DNA of 64,000 bases, taken from NCBI GenBank assembly GCA_965203865.1, contig OZ241916.1, positions 3,083,673 through 3,147,672 of the forward strand, written 5' to 3'. The translations under genes and the position numbers were made by a program. The notes under the pieces are model-generated. The model was not told the origin of the DNA. It saw only the letters and a list, made by a program, of their open reading frames with translations, and ran no database searches. Shown here one piece after another: positions 27,048-36,117 of this stretch (its first letter is position 1; each line of letters starts with the position of its first letter). This DNA is from G965200765 sp965203865. Its GTDB lineage: Bacteria; Pseudomonadota; Gammaproteobacteria; Arenicellales; JAJDZL01.

Positions 27048-28127
27048 ATGAAAACAAAATTTACCCGCCGCGAAGTATTGAAAGCTGCGGCTAGCGGTGC
27101 TGCAACCGCATCGCTGTCTATGCCTTTTCTAAACATTGGACAAGCATTTGGGTCAAGTCATCCATTATCGGTCGTTGACTGGGGACCGCCTTGGATTGAC
27201 AACACAAAAAAAATTGCCGAAGCATGGGGCAAAAAAGACATCACCTGGACATTGCACTCCGGTGGCGCTGCATCGATCTTGCCCAAGATTAAAGCTGCAT
27301 GGCCCAACCCTCCATACGATTTGGTAGACAACTGGAGCCCGGTATTTTTATCAATGATGCGAGAAGGCTGGGCAGAAACTGTGACACTGGACAATTGTCC
27401 AAATCTCGCAAACGTGCCTGAAAGCCTGATATCCAAGGATGCAGACGGAAACTGGAAGAACATTCCGCGAGGCACAAGCGGGGTGTTTTTCACCTACGCA
27501 CCGGATAACTGTCCTATTGAAATCAAGACAGTTGACGACTTGCTTGATCCCAAGTTGAAAGGGCAAATTCTTTGGCCGAATCCTACCTTGAATACAAATC
27601 TTCAGGTCGTTGCGCTGGCAAAGGCAAGGGGCGGAGATGAGTACAATATGGAGCCAGGCTGGAAGTTTCTTTCTGAACTGGCGGAATCTGGAAACATCGG
27701 CAGGATTTCAGCAAATACTTCTGATGTAATCACTTCAATTGAAACTGGTGAGACAAGTGTAACATTTGTTGACCAAGGAACTTTGGGGGGCATCAAGGGT
27801 ACGAAGCTGCAACACTTGACAAAAGCAGACGAATCGCTCAAGACCTTCTTATTTGTCAGCGGATGGGTTGTATTGTCCAGCTCGAATAACAAAGAGGCAG
27901 CGTTTGATTTCGCCAACTTTACGATTACGAAGGAAAATAGCGAGCTCTACTATCAGGAAGTTGGTGAAGTGCCTGTGAATACAACGGCCGAACACGGAGT
28001 GGAGCATCTGCGATTCACGCCGGAAGAAGCCGAAAAGTTTGCAGTAATCCCTGATTGGGACCTTCTGGGTACGGAGTTGGATAGCTGGAACAAACGCTTC
28101 GAAAAAGATATTGTTCCGATGCTGTAG
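27048..28127 (+). CDS. ABC transporter substrate-binding protein, PotD-like, Tat-exported
   Basis: A 359-residue periplasmic solute-binding protein. The N-terminus TRREVLKAAASGAATASLSMPFL is a twin-arginine signal, with cleavage expected after about residue 30-35. The body resembles the spermidine/putrescine-type (bacterial extracellular solute-binding family 1/8) proteins, with VVDWGPPW near the mature start and GEVPVN near the end. It leads the operon for two permeases, an ATPase and six ectoine-catabolic genes, so the likely ligand is ectoine or hydroxyectoine rather than a polyamine. Ligand choice is inference from context. A strong hairpin follows the gene, which suggests differential expression relative to the permeases. 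Confidence 0.87.
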   Translation: MKTKFTRREVLKAAASGAATASLSMPFLNIGQAFGSSHPLSVVDWGPPWIDNTKKIAEAWGKKDITWTLHSGGAASILPKIKAAWPNPPYDLVDNWSPVFLSMMREGWAETVTLDNCPNLANVPESLISKDADGNWKNIPRGTSGVFFTYAPDNCPIEIKTVDDLLDPKLKGQILWPNPTLNTNLQVVALAKARGGDEYNMEPGWKFLSELAESGNIGRISANTSDVITSIETGETSVTFVDQGTLGGIKGTKLQHLTKADESLKTFLFVSGWVVLSSSNNKEAAFDFANFTITKENSELYYQEVGEVPVNTTAEHGVEHLRFTPEEAEKFAVIPDWDLLGTELDSWNKRFEKDIVPML

Positions 28128-28151
28128 ATTTTATAACTATCCATTCATGTG

Positions 28152-28184
28152 CGAGTACTGGTTGTGCAATACAACCAGTACTCG
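28152..28184 (+). promoter_or_regulatory. Strong intercistronic hairpin after the binding-protein gene
   Basis: A perfect 14-bp inverted repeat, CGAGTACTGGTTGT (28152-28165) and ACAACCAGTACTCG (28171-28184), with a GCAAT loop, lies 24 nt after the binding-protein stop. No T run follows, so it is more likely an mRNA-stabilising or partial-termination element than a full terminator. Such elements are known between binding-protein and permease genes in ABC operons. The next gene starts at 28332. Confidence 0.7.
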
Positions 28185-28331
28185 ACCATCCTGCCTGTTA
28201 TTGCGCCCGCCGGCGAACGGCGTTCAGTCCCGCAGTTTTAATTTCTGTAGTTTTGCAGTAGCAGAAATTTCGTTGATAACTTAAAATTTCTGCATTCATG
28301 TTTTGTTGCTGCTGATTACGTAATCTGTACC

Positions 28332-29183
28332 ATGAAGTTCAATCGCGGTGCCGCTTTATTGTTAGTGCCAGGAGTCGGTATTCTGCTAGTGTTGCTGGTG
28401 CTGCCTCTTGCCAATGTCGTAGAAGAAAGTTTTCGACTGTTTGTGCCAGGTCGTATCGGTGCTTCAAAAGATGCTCCCTATACGTTGTTCAACTATGCAG
28501 AGCTATTCAATGAAACTTACCTGTACTACTTCATAGAAACTGCGCGAATCGGTTTAATCTCATCTGTGATTGGGTTGCTCCTCGGCTTTCCAATTGCATA
28601 CTTTATTGCTCGTCAAAAGCGTCCGATTTGGCGAAAGCTTTCAGTTGGATTCTTGATCGGGGTGATGTTTCTCAGTACTCTGGTGCGAGTTTACGCCTTG
28701 CAACTTACATTCGGACCCACCGGGATTGCAAAGTTTCTGTCCGGGCTGCTTGGTGTTTCAATGAACGGCAGATTCTATACGGAGCTGGTTGTGATTCTGG
28801 GACTCCTGCATTATATAATCCCAATCGCAGCAATTACCCTTCTTGGCACAATTCAGAATGTTAATCCGCGTCTGACTGAAGCAGGGCAGGCACTTGGTGC
28901 ACCTAGATGGATTGCGCATCTGACAATTACGATTCCGCTATGCGTTCCGGGGTTTCTGTCGGCATTTCTGATTTCATTTACGCTTTGCCTGTCCGCATTT
29001 GTGGTACCGATGATTCTGGGCAAGGGCAAGATTCTGTTTGTTTCAAATTTAATTTATTCGCGATTTAGCGAAATTGCCAATTATCCCAGCGGTTCTGCCA
29101 TTTCTATCGCCATGCTGGTTTTGTCGCTTTTGATCATCTACGGCATAACCTATTTTGTTAATACCCGCTGGTCCAAAAACTGA
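28332..29183 (+). CDS. ABC transporter permease, PotB-like
   Basis: A 283-residue inner-membrane protein with about six helices. The ABC permease EAA loop is visible as EAGQALGAPRWIAHLTITIPLCVPG at about 180-205. The N-terminal helix (ALLLVPGVGILLVLLVLPL) and order fit the spermidine/putrescine PotB type. With the PotC-like partner it should form the pore of the importer. It starts at ATG 28332 after a 200-nt gap that contains the intercistronic hairpin, and it is 9 nt upstream of the second permease. Confidence 0.9.
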   Translation: MKFNRGAALLLVPGVGILLVLLVLPLANVVEESFRLFVPGRIGASKDAPYTLFNYAELFNETYLYYFIETARIGLISSVIGLLLGFPIAYFIARQKRPIWRKLSVGFLIGVMFLSTLVRVYALQLTFGPTGIAKFLSGLLGVSMNGRFYTELVVILGLLHYIIPIAAITLLGTIQNVNPRLTEAGQALGAPRWIAHLTITIPLCVPGFLSAFLISFTLCLSAFVVPMILGKGKILFVSNLIYSRFSEIANYPSGSAISIAMLVLSLLIIYGITYFVNTRWSKN

Positions 29184-29192
29184 TCGATCGAT

Positions 29193-30017
29193 ATGTTTCA
29201 CCGTCAAATTGACAATTTGGGATTTTGGCTTGTCATACTCGCGATCGTGGTTACACTGGCATTCCTCATTGCTCCGATCATCGTGTCCATTCTGATGTCG
29301 TTTGATGCCCGCAGCTATCTCGGACGATTCCCTCCAACAGAATTTTCAGTGCAGTGGTATGCAAGGTTCTTCTCGGATACCTACTATCTTGCCGGGCTGC
29401 AAACCAGTCTGATATTGGCAACGATTGCTGCAATTGTATCCACATGTGCAGGTGTTAGTGCCGCAATTGTTCTTGACCGATACGACTTTCCCGGCAAGCA
29501 GGCGCTTGAAACCGTGTTTCTTTCCCCGCTTGTGATTCCTGCCGTTGTAATTGGCTTTGCGATGCTATTGTTCTTCGCGTTAATCGGAGTTTTTCAGGGA
29601 TTTCCAAGATTGCTCGCCGGACATATCATCATTACATTTCCTTATACGGTTCGCACAACTCTCGCAGGATTAACGGGAATTCGCAGAAACTTGACCGAAG
29701 CTGCGATGACGCTGGGAGCTACAGAACGACAGGCCTTCTGGGATGTAACATTTCCCTTGGCGCGGACAGGAATGGTGGCCGGAGCAGTATTCGCCTTCGC
29801 CTTTTCCATGGACGATGTTGCGGTAAGCCTGTTTCTGACTTCACCTGAAACATACACCCTGCCGGTTGCAATGGTCAGCATGATGCGAACCAATTTCGAC
29901 CTTACAATTGCCGCGGCTTCAGTAATTTTGATGCTGTTTACGATTGGTCTTATCATACTCCTTGACTGGATTGTCGGTTTGGAGCGGGTAATCGGAGGCG
30001 GTGTTTACAGGTCATAG
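29193..30017 (+). CDS. ABC transporter permease, PotC-like
   Basis: A 274-residue inner-membrane protein with about six helices. It carries the EAA-type motif EAAMTLGATERQAFWDVTFPLARTG at about residues 168-193. The sequence belongs with the PotC/YdcV permeases. It pairs with the preceding permease and with the ATPase 11 nt downstream. Confidence 0.9.
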   Translation: MFHRQIDNLGFWLVILAIVVTLAFLIAPIIVSILMSFDARSYLGRFPPTEFSVQWYARFFSDTYYLAGLQTSLILATIAAIVSTCAGVSAAIVLDRYDFPGKQALETVFLSPLVIPAVVIGFAMLLFFALIGVFQGFPRLLAGHIIITFPYTVRTTLAGLTGIRRNLTEAAMTLGATERQAFWDVTFPLARTGMVAGAVFAFAFSMDDVAVSLFLTSPETYTLPVAMVSMMRTNFDLTIAAASVILMLFTIGLIILLDWIVGLERVIGGGVYRS

Positions 30018-30028
30018 GCAATATCACG

Positions 30029-31126
30029 ATGGCAGTTGTTCAACTGGAAAATGTAACCAAGCAATTTGGCAGCTTTACAGCTGTTCAGGAAGCATCTTTT
30101 TCGCTTGAAAAGGGTGAAATTCTGTCGCTGCTTGGACCGTCAGGCTGCGGCAAAACGACCACGCTTCGGATGATTGCGGGATTTGATGAGCCAAGCGAAG
30201 GGAATATTTTGATTTCCGGTCAAGATATGAGCGGCAAGCGTCCTTACGAGCGGAATGTAGGCCTGCTGTTTCAGGACTACGCCCTGTTTCCGCATATGAA
30301 TGTCGAGCAGAATGTAGAGTACGGGCTGAAGCGTCGCGGCTATGACCGGAATTCCATGCAAAAGCGGTGCGGTGAAATGCTGGACCTTGTCAAGCTTACA
30401 GGATTCGAGCTTCGGCGACCGTCTCAGCTATCCGGGGGGCAGCAACAACGCGTAGCCCTAGCGCGTGCACTCGCCACTAGTCCAGAAGTGGTGTTGCTTG
30501 ACGAGCCGCTGTCGGCACTCGATGCCAAACTGCGCCAAGAACTGCGAATTGAGTTGAAACAGATTTTGGCTGCTGTTGATGCGACAACAATCATTGTCAC
30601 GCATGATCAGGAAGAAGCAATGAGCCTTGGTGAAACTCTCGTTGTGATGAGCGAGGGTCGAATTGTTCAGGAAGGTCGTCCGACAGAAGTATACAGGGAC
30701 CCCAAAACCAAATTCGTGGCAGAGTTTATTGGAAGGTCAAACTGGTTTTCCGGAACCATGGGCAAAGACAACGGTGAAGGATTGTGCGAATTCAAGACTG
30801 TGCAAGGCATGTCGTTTTTGGTGCCAGCACCTGCAGAGGGGTCAGCAAGCGACACCAAGTATGAGGTCTGTATCCGCCCGGAGAGAATATGTGCGGGCCC
30901 AATCAAAACACAAAAGCCGGAATCAAACCATCTGAACAGTTTTCATGGTAAAGTTGCCAATGTTGCGCATCTGGGTGCCGACATTCATCTTGTTGTCGAG
31001 ACAGCTGGTGGCGGCATGGTCACTGTGAGTGAACAGTTTGTTGGCCAAGAATTGGAGCAATCGGGCGAGCAGGTGCAACTGACATTTCGGCCAAGCGACT
31101 GTATTGTTGTTCCGGCGGACACTTGA
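30029..31126 (+). CDS. ABC transporter ATP-binding protein, PotA-like
   Basis: A 365-residue ATPase: Walker A GPSGCGKTTTL, Q-loop FQDYALFPHM, signature LSGGQQQRVALARALAT, Walker B VVLLDEPLSALD and switch IVTHDQEEAMSLGE. The last 120 residues form a TOBE-type regulatory domain (CIRPERI..., QLTFRPSDCIVV), typical of PotA/FbpC ATPases. It energises uptake through the two permeases. The eutA gene begins 25 nt after its stop, which ties transport and catabolism into one operon. Confidence 0.92.
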   Translation: MAVVQLENVTKQFGSFTAVQEASFSLEKGEILSLLGPSGCGKTTTLRMIAGFDEPSEGNILISGQDMSGKRPYERNVGLLFQDYALFPHMNVEQNVEYGLKRRGYDRNSMQKRCGEMLDLVKLTGFELRRPSQLSGGQQQRVALARALATSPEVVLLDEPLSALDAKLRQELRIELKQILAAVDATTIIVTHDQEEAMSLGETLVVMSEGRIVQEGRPTEVYRDPKTKFVAEFIGRSNWFSGTMGKDNGEGLCEFKTVQGMSFLVPAPAEGSASDTKYEVCIRPERICAGPIKTQKPESNHLNSFHGKVANVAHLGADIHLVVETAGGGMVTVSEQFVGQELEQSGEQVQLTFRPSDCIVVPADT

Positions 31127-31150
31127 TTAACAAAAATGGGAGACTGAAAA

Positions 31151-31990
31151 ATGACTCTGTCCAACGAAAAAAACGGCTTCAGCACTGACCCGGTTCATTC
31201 AGAGTACGAACTGGACCGCGGGCCGGGGATATATCGAATTGGCTTGCTGGCATTGTCAAATGATCTCGCTACTGAACGAGATTTTATTAACATGCGCTCA
31301 GACGACGACATCGCGATTTTTGTCTCACGGGTGCTCAACGACGATATTTGCTCGGTTGAAAAACTACGCGAAATGGAGCCGGAGTTGACACGCGCAACTT
31401 CTTTGATTATTCCGGGTTCGCGGCTGGATTCAATTGCTTACAGTTGCACTTCTGGAACGGTGGTTATGGGATACGACACCATTGCACGACGCGTACATGA
31501 AATTCGCCCCGGCATCCCTGTATCCACGCCAATCACGGCAGCGCTTGATGCATTGCGATTGTTTGATGTTCACAAAATTTCGGTTTTAACGCCCTATACT
31601 GACAACGTGAACGGCCCAATTCAACGTTATTTGACAGAGCACGGGTTGGATGTTGTGGCATATACCAGTTTTCAGTTCGCTGACAACGACTCAATGGCGA
31701 AGCTTCCGCCTGACGCGATTTTCAACGCTGCCCGTCAAGCCGATCGACCGGAAGCAGAAGCATTGTTCATTTCATGTACTGCAATCCGTGCGGTCGATGT
31801 CGTTGACGCCATTGAACAAGACTTGGGCAAGCCTGTTGTGACGGCGACTCAGGCACTGTACTGGCAAGCATTGCGCAGTGCTGGATACTTATTGCCTGTG
31901 AATGGATTCGGCACCTTGCTACGCATGACGGCCAACGGAAGATTCAATGACAACTTATCGGAAGTTCAAGAACAGACCCGTGAAGCTTGA
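31151..31990 (+). CDS. eutA: Ectoine utilization protein EutA-like (Asp/Glu racemase superfamily)
   Basis: A 279-residue protein of the aspartate/glutamate racemase and maleate cis-trans isomerase fold. Two cysteine-containing loops are visible: IAYSCTSGTVVMG at about 97-109 and ALFISCTAIRAVD at about 200-212, where the catalytic cysteines of this fold sit. In hydroxyectoine degraders EutA acts with EutB and EutC to turn the hydroxylated compound into its non-hydroxylated form. The ATG at 31151 follows a GGGAG Shine-Dalgarno. Its 3' end overlaps the PhyH gene by 44 nt. The symbol rests on family plus the adjacent eutB-eutC-doeA-doeB order. Confidence 0.8.
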   Translation: MTLSNEKNGFSTDPVHSEYELDRGPGIYRIGLLALSNDLATERDFINMRSDDDIAIFVSRVLNDDICSVEKLREMEPELTRATSLIIPGSRLDSIAYSCTSGTVVMGYDTIARRVHEIRPGIPVSTPITAALDALRLFDVHKISVLTPYTDNVNGPIQRYLTEHGLDVVAYTSFQFADNDSMAKLPPDAIFNAARQADRPEAEALFISCTAIRAVDVVDAIEQDLGKPVVTATQALYWQALRSAGYLLPVNGFGTLLRMTANGRFNDNLSEVQEQTREA

Positions 31991-32885
31991 AGATATATAC
32001 AAACAACCCGCTTCAGCAATTAGTCAGTCCGAGAGAGAGGCCTACTACGAGAAAGGCTATCTCGCGTTCCCGGAAATGTTCGGAAACGAATGGCTGCAAC
32101 CGCTTCGCGGAGCATTGACCGATGTCATTGAGCAGACAAGAAGCCTTAAAGAGTCGACGCGCAGGATTGACATTGAATCGGACCACAGCGCGGAGAACCC
32201 GCGACTTCGAAGAGTGGCTTATCTTGATGAATACGCTCCGATATTCTGGAGGCTTTGCTCGGAGTCGATGATTCCGGACATAGCCGCAGATCTGCTTGGT
32301 CCCAACGTGCGATTCAGGGAGTTGATGATAAACTTCAAATGGTCCGGTGGCGGCGCAGAGGTCAAGTGGCATCAGGACATTGCGTTCTATCCGCACACAA
32401 ATTCGGGTACCCTGCAGTTTTTGCTGATGCTGGAAGGTGCAAATCCCGAACAAGGACCTTTGCAAGTAATACCGGAAAGCCACAAAGGAGAAGTTTTTCC
32501 GCACTACGACGAGCAGGGAAACTGGACTGGTGCAATTGGCGACCATCATCTGGGGCGAGTTGATCTGGACCGGGCATTGTCATTGACCGGCCCGCCCGGC
32601 TCCTTGTCTGTCCATCATAGTCGAACCATCCATGGGTCGGCGCGTAACATGAGTTCAGCAGGGCGACCGGCATTTGTCTTGACTTACAGTGCGGCGGATG
32701 CGATTCCCTATACTGCTCCGGCGTATCCCAGTGTTCATTATCGGGAAATTGTACGAGGCGAGCAGCCAATGTTTGCACATCACGAAGAAATGATCGTTCC
32801 GCTACCGCCGGACTGGTCGGACGGATACACATCGATCTTTGATCATCAGGAAGACAGGTCAAGTAGTTGTATTGAAACAGGATAG
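31947..32885 (+). CDS. Phytanoyl-CoA dioxygenase (PhyH) family protein
   Basis: An Fe(II)/2-oxoglutarate oxygenase of 312 residues. The iron-binding H-x-D lies in EVKWHQDIAF (around residue 135) and the distal histidine in VHHSRTIHGSARN (around 225). The ectoine hydroxylase EctD belongs to this family, but the EctD signature (FLWHSDFETWH) is absent, so this is a different member. It overlaps the end of eutA by 44 nt, an unusually long overlap that suggests tight coupling. Its place inside a catabolic operon implies oxidation of an ectoine-derived or co-imported compound. The substrate is unknown. Confidence 0.8.
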   Translation: MTTYRKFKNRPVKLEDIYKQPASAISQSEREAYYEKGYLAFPEMFGNEWLQPLRGALTDVIEQTRSLKESTRRIDIESDHSAENPRLRRVAYLDEYAPIFWRLCSESMIPDIAADLLGPNVRFRELMINFKWSGGGAEVKWHQDIAFYPHTNSGTLQFLLMLEGANPEQGPLQVIPESHKGEVFPHYDEQGNWTGAIGDHHLGRVDLDRALSLTGPPGSLSVHHSRTIHGSARNMSSAGRPAFVLTYSAADAIPYTAPAYPSVHYREIVRGEQPMFAHHEEMIVPLPPDWSDGYTSIFDHQEDRSSSCIETG

Positions 32886-32896
32886 ACTGAAATAAA

Positions 32897-33889
32897 ATGA
32901 ATGCAAGCTGTATAAGAATTTCCGACATTGAACACGTTCGGGAACGAATTGCAGCGCATCTCCGCTTAACACCGGTTGAACAATCAACTGCTCTTGGAAA
33001 GGTGTCCGGGATGCCGGTATATCTCAAGCTTGAACATCATCAGGTCACAGGCAGCTTCAAATTGCGCGGTGCAACCAATGCTGTGCTAAATCTCAATGAC
33101 GAGCAACGCAAGCGCGGAGTTGTTGGTTTTTCTACCGGAAACCATGGACGCGGATTGGCCTACGCAACTAGTCGGGCGGGTATTCATTGCATAATTTGCA
33201 TGTCGAGGCTAGTGCCGCAGAACAAAATCGACGAAATCAAGGCATTGGGTGCCGAAGTCCGAATCATCGGCGACTCACAGGATGACGCGCAAGTTGAAGT
33301 TGAGCGTCTGGTGAGCGAGGAGAAAATGACCATGCTTCCGCCTTTTGATCATTTTGATATTATTGCCGGACAAGGTACACTTGGGTTGGAATTAAAGGAG
33401 CAAGTGCCAGACATTGGCACAGTTATGGTTCCGGTATCCGGCGGTGGTTTGGCATCCGGCGTGGCTATTGCACTTAAGTCATGGAAACCGGATATACGAA
33501 TGGTTTGTGTATCCATGGAGCGAGGGGCGGCCATGTATGAAAGCATTCAGGCGGGCAAGCCGATAGAAGTTGAAGAACTGCCTTCATTGGCAGATTCGCT
33601 CGGTGGCGGCGTGGGTCTTGACAACCAGTACACATTCCGGTTGTTCCACGAACTGATAGACGAGTTTGTACTGGTAACAGAACGCGAAATTGCTGAAGCA
33701 ATTCGTCATGCGTACTGGTTGGAACGCCAAGTGATTGAAGGATCCGGTTCTGTGGGAATTGCGGCGATTTTGGCTGGCAAGGTACAACTTGATACACCCG
33801 CCGCAGTGATTGTCAGCGGCGGGAACATTGATTTGAAACTGCACCATCGGATCATTTCCGGTGAGAATGTTGATTTGACAGGAGATTGA
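32897..33889 (+). CDS. eutB: Ectoine utilization EutB, threonine-dehydratase-like PLP enzyme
   Basis: A 330-residue fold-type II PLP enzyme. The Schiff-base lysine is in VTGSFKLRGATNA (about residue 53), the phosphate-binding glycine loop is VPVSGGGLASG, and FSTGNHGRGLAYA is the asparagine loop. It is related to threonine ammonia-lyase but lies between a PhyH gene and eutC, as EutB does in the eut operons. In hydroxyectoine degradation EutB should eliminate water from the hydroxylated intermediate to give a keto or imine product that EutC reduces. That step is from the literature and not visible in sequence. Confidence 0.83.
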   Translation: MNASCIRISDIEHVRERIAAHLRLTPVEQSTALGKVSGMPVYLKLEHHQVTGSFKLRGATNAVLNLNDEQRKRGVVGFSTGNHGRGLAYATSRAGIHCIICMSRLVPQNKIDEIKALGAEVRIIGDSQDDAQVEVERLVSEEKMTMLPPFDHFDIIAGQGTLGLELKEQVPDIGTVMVPVSGGGLASGVAIALKSWKPDIRMVCVSMERGAAMYESIQAGKPIEVEELPSLADSLGGGVGLDNQYTFRLFHELIDEFVLVTEREIAEAIRHAYWLERQVIEGSGSVGIAAILAGKVQLDTPAAVIVSGGNIDLKLHHRIISGENVDLTGD

Positions 33890-33896
33890 TTCGTTC

Positions 33897-34910
33897 ATGC
33901 CCAACCTCAAGATACTTACCGAGCAGGAGCTTCGACAGATTGTTCATCTGGATTTGGAAGCAGTGGACTGCATTGAATCTGCCTTCTCAGCCTTGGCCGG
34001 CGGGAATGTTGTCATGCCCCCGATTCTGACATTGGCAATTGAGGATTTCAACGGAGAAGTTGATGTAAAAACTGCGTACGTACCCGGAATTGACAGCTTT
34101 GCAATCAAGATTTCTCCGGGATTTTTTGACAACCCGAAACTTGGGTTGCCCAGTACTTCGGGCCTGATGGTTTTGTTTTCAGTTCAAACCGGCATGGTTG
34201 AAGCAGTGCTGCTGGACAACGGCTATTTGACTGATATTCGTACGGCTGCTGCAGGAGCGGTTGCTGCTCGTAGTTTATCAAGAGAGGATTCAGAAACTGT
34301 ATGCATAGTAGGGGCTGGCAGGCAGTCACAGTTGCAACTTGAAGCCTTGTGCTTGGTACGGCCAATCAAGTCCGCTACAATTTGGGCACGCGATAGTGAG
34401 AAAGCTGAAACCGTAGCTGAAGATCTCGCGAAGCAACTTGGAATTTCCGTATTTTCAGAGACTCGTCTCAACGAAGCAGTAAGCAATGCTGACATTGTGG
34501 TTACAACTACACCCTCTTCAAAGCCATTATTAATGCATGAGTGGTTAAAGCCCGGACAGCATGTTACCTCCATGGGTTCCGACCAGGAACACAAGAATGA
34601 ACTGGATCCAGAATGTTTCAGAGTTGCAGAATTGTATGTTCCCGACAGGCAGTCCCAGACCGAGAAGCTGGGCGAGCTCCATCACGCACTTGAATCCAGG
34701 GTGGTGTCTGAGGATGCACAGTTTCCGGAACTGGGTGATATTGTATCTGGAAAGTTTGCATTTCAACGAACACAAGAAGCAATAACAATTTGCGATCTCA
34801 CAGGAACCGGAGTTCAGGATACAGCCATTGCAACTTTCGCCAGCGAGCGCGCCAGTTTGATTTCTGCAGGAATTGAAATTGAAGCCCAGGTGCAAGGAAG
34901 ACTTCGATGA
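33897..34910 (+). CDS. eutC: Ectoine utilization EutC, ornithine-cyclodeaminase/mu-crystallin family
   Basis: A 337-residue NAD(P)-dependent protein of the ornithine cyclodeaminase family. The Rossmann motif VCIVGAGRQSQLQLEAL is near residue 140, preceded by the LTDIRTAAAGAVAARSL segment that marks the family. In the eut pathway EutC is thought to reduce the EutB product. It begins 8 nt after eutB and overlaps doeA by 4 nt (ATGA). Confidence 0.85.
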   Translation: MPNLKILTEQELRQIVHLDLEAVDCIESAFSALAGGNVVMPPILTLAIEDFNGEVDVKTAYVPGIDSFAIKISPGFFDNPKLGLPSTSGLMVLFSVQTGMVEAVLLDNGYLTDIRTAAAGAVAARSLSREDSETVCIVGAGRQSQLQLEALCLVRPIKSATIWARDSEKAETVAEDLAKQLGISVFSETRLNEAVSNADIVVTTTPSSKPLLMHEWLKPGQHVTSMGSDQEHKNELDPECFRVAELYVPDRQSQTEKLGELHHALESRVVSEDAQFPELGDIVSGKFAFQRTQEAITICDLTGTGVQDTAIATFASERASLISAGIEIEAQVQGRLR

Positions 34911-36085
34911 TTGAACAGTACTTTAGCAGTGATGAATTTGCGTGTCGCGTGGCTGATGTAAAACAGCGAATGGAAAAAGCTGGTTTTGATCTTGTTATCT
35001 GCCAGGACCCAAGCAATATGTACTGGCTGACCGGGTACAATGGCTGGTCGTTTTATGTACCGCAGTGCGTATTTGTACATCTGGAAGCTGAGGCGCCGTT
35101 CTGGTTTGGACGAGCTCAGGATGCCAAGGCCGCGCAAGTAACAACATATCTTCCGCAAAGTCATATTATTCCATTTTCAGAAAGCCTGGTGCAGCATCCT
35201 GAAAAGCATCCGTATGATGAACTTGTCGACTTCATTCTGGCGAAAGGCTGGGCAAGGCATCGAATCGGGGTAGAAGTAGATGCCCACTACTACACAGCAC
35301 GCTGCCATGCAACATTGCTGAAGGGGTTGCCGGACGCGAAGATTGCCAACAATGAAGATCTGGTCAATTGGGCGCGACTGGTGAAGTCTGAAAAGGAGAT
35401 TTCATTGATGCGCGACGCTGGAAGGATTGCAACAAATACAATGAATGCCGCCATTGCCAAAATAGGTGCAGGTGTCCCGCAAAATGAAATCATTGCAGAG
35501 ATCTATCATGCACAAGCCATGGGTATTGATGGTTGCGGCGGGGACTACTCTGCATTTTGTCCACTGATACAGGTAGGAGAAGGAACCAGTACTCCCCATT
35601 TGACCTGGACTGATGCACCGATACCAAACGATACTCTTGCCATGATGGAGTTTTCTGGCTCGAGATTGCGCTATCAAGTACCGTTGACGCGTACGGTTCA
35701 TATTGGCAAGGCCGCAAACAATATCAAAGATTTGGCCAAAGTCATTGTCGAAGGAGTTGATGTGGGGCTTGAACTCGCTGTGCCCGGCAATACCTGCGAA
35801 CAAGTTGAAGCGGGTTGGCAAGCGATATTAAATCGCAATGGAATCATAAAGGAAAGCCGTGTAGGATACTCAATTGGTGTTGGATATCCGCCCGATTGGG
35901 GAGAAAGAACATGTAGCCTTCGACCCGGTGATACAACAGAACTCCAGGCTGGAATGTGCTTCCACTTTCAATCGGGAGTTTGGCTAGACGATTTGGGCTG
36001 TGCGGTTTCAGAGCCGTTTGTGGTCACTAAAGACGGCGGCGAAAGGCTATGCAATGTCAAGCGCGGCTTGATTGAAGTTGAATAG
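34907..36085 (+). CDS. doeA: Ectoine hydrolase DoeA/EutD (M24 peptidase family)
   Basis: DoeA (EutD) opens the ectoine ring, giving mainly N-alpha-acetyl-L-2,4-diaminobutyrate. The 392-residue protein has the creatinase/prolidase pita-bread layout. An N-terminal domain of about 150 residues (YWLTGYNGWSFYVPQ) precedes the catalytic domain with LVKSEKEISLMRDAGRI and the GDTTELQAGMCFHFQSG metal-proximal segment. Several metal ligands of true aminopeptidases are altered, as in DoeA homologues. It overlaps eutC by 4 nt and is followed by its pathway partner doeB. Confidence 0.9.
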   Translation: MIEQYFSSDEFACRVADVKQRMEKAGFDLVICQDPSNMYWLTGYNGWSFYVPQCVFVHLEAEAPFWFGRAQDAKAAQVTTYLPQSHIIPFSESLVQHPEKHPYDELVDFILAKGWARHRIGVEVDAHYYTARCHATLLKGLPDAKIANNEDLVNWARLVKSEKEISLMRDAGRIATNTMNAAIAKIGAGVPQNEIIAEIYHAQAMGIDGCGGDYSAFCPLIQVGEGTSTPHLTWTDAPIPNDTLAMMEFSGSRLRYQVPLTRTVHIGKAANNIKDLAKVIVEGVDVGLELAVPGNTCEQVEAGWQAILNRNGIIKESRVGYSIGVGYPPDWGERTCSLRPGDTTELQAGMCFHFQSGVWLDDLGCAVSEPFVVTKDGGERLCNVKRGLIEVE

Positions 36086-36117
36086 ATTTGAAATACGAAC
36101 TAATGGTGTGATGAGAT

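Noticed and set aside
27048..31126. Polyamine importer PotABCD
   Set aside because: The family is PotABCD-like, but the genes are in one operon with ectoine catabolism, so a polyamine substrate is less likely.
31947..32885. Ectoine hydroxylase EctD
   Set aside because: The conserved FLWHSDFETWH region of EctD is not present; only the general PhyH iron site is.
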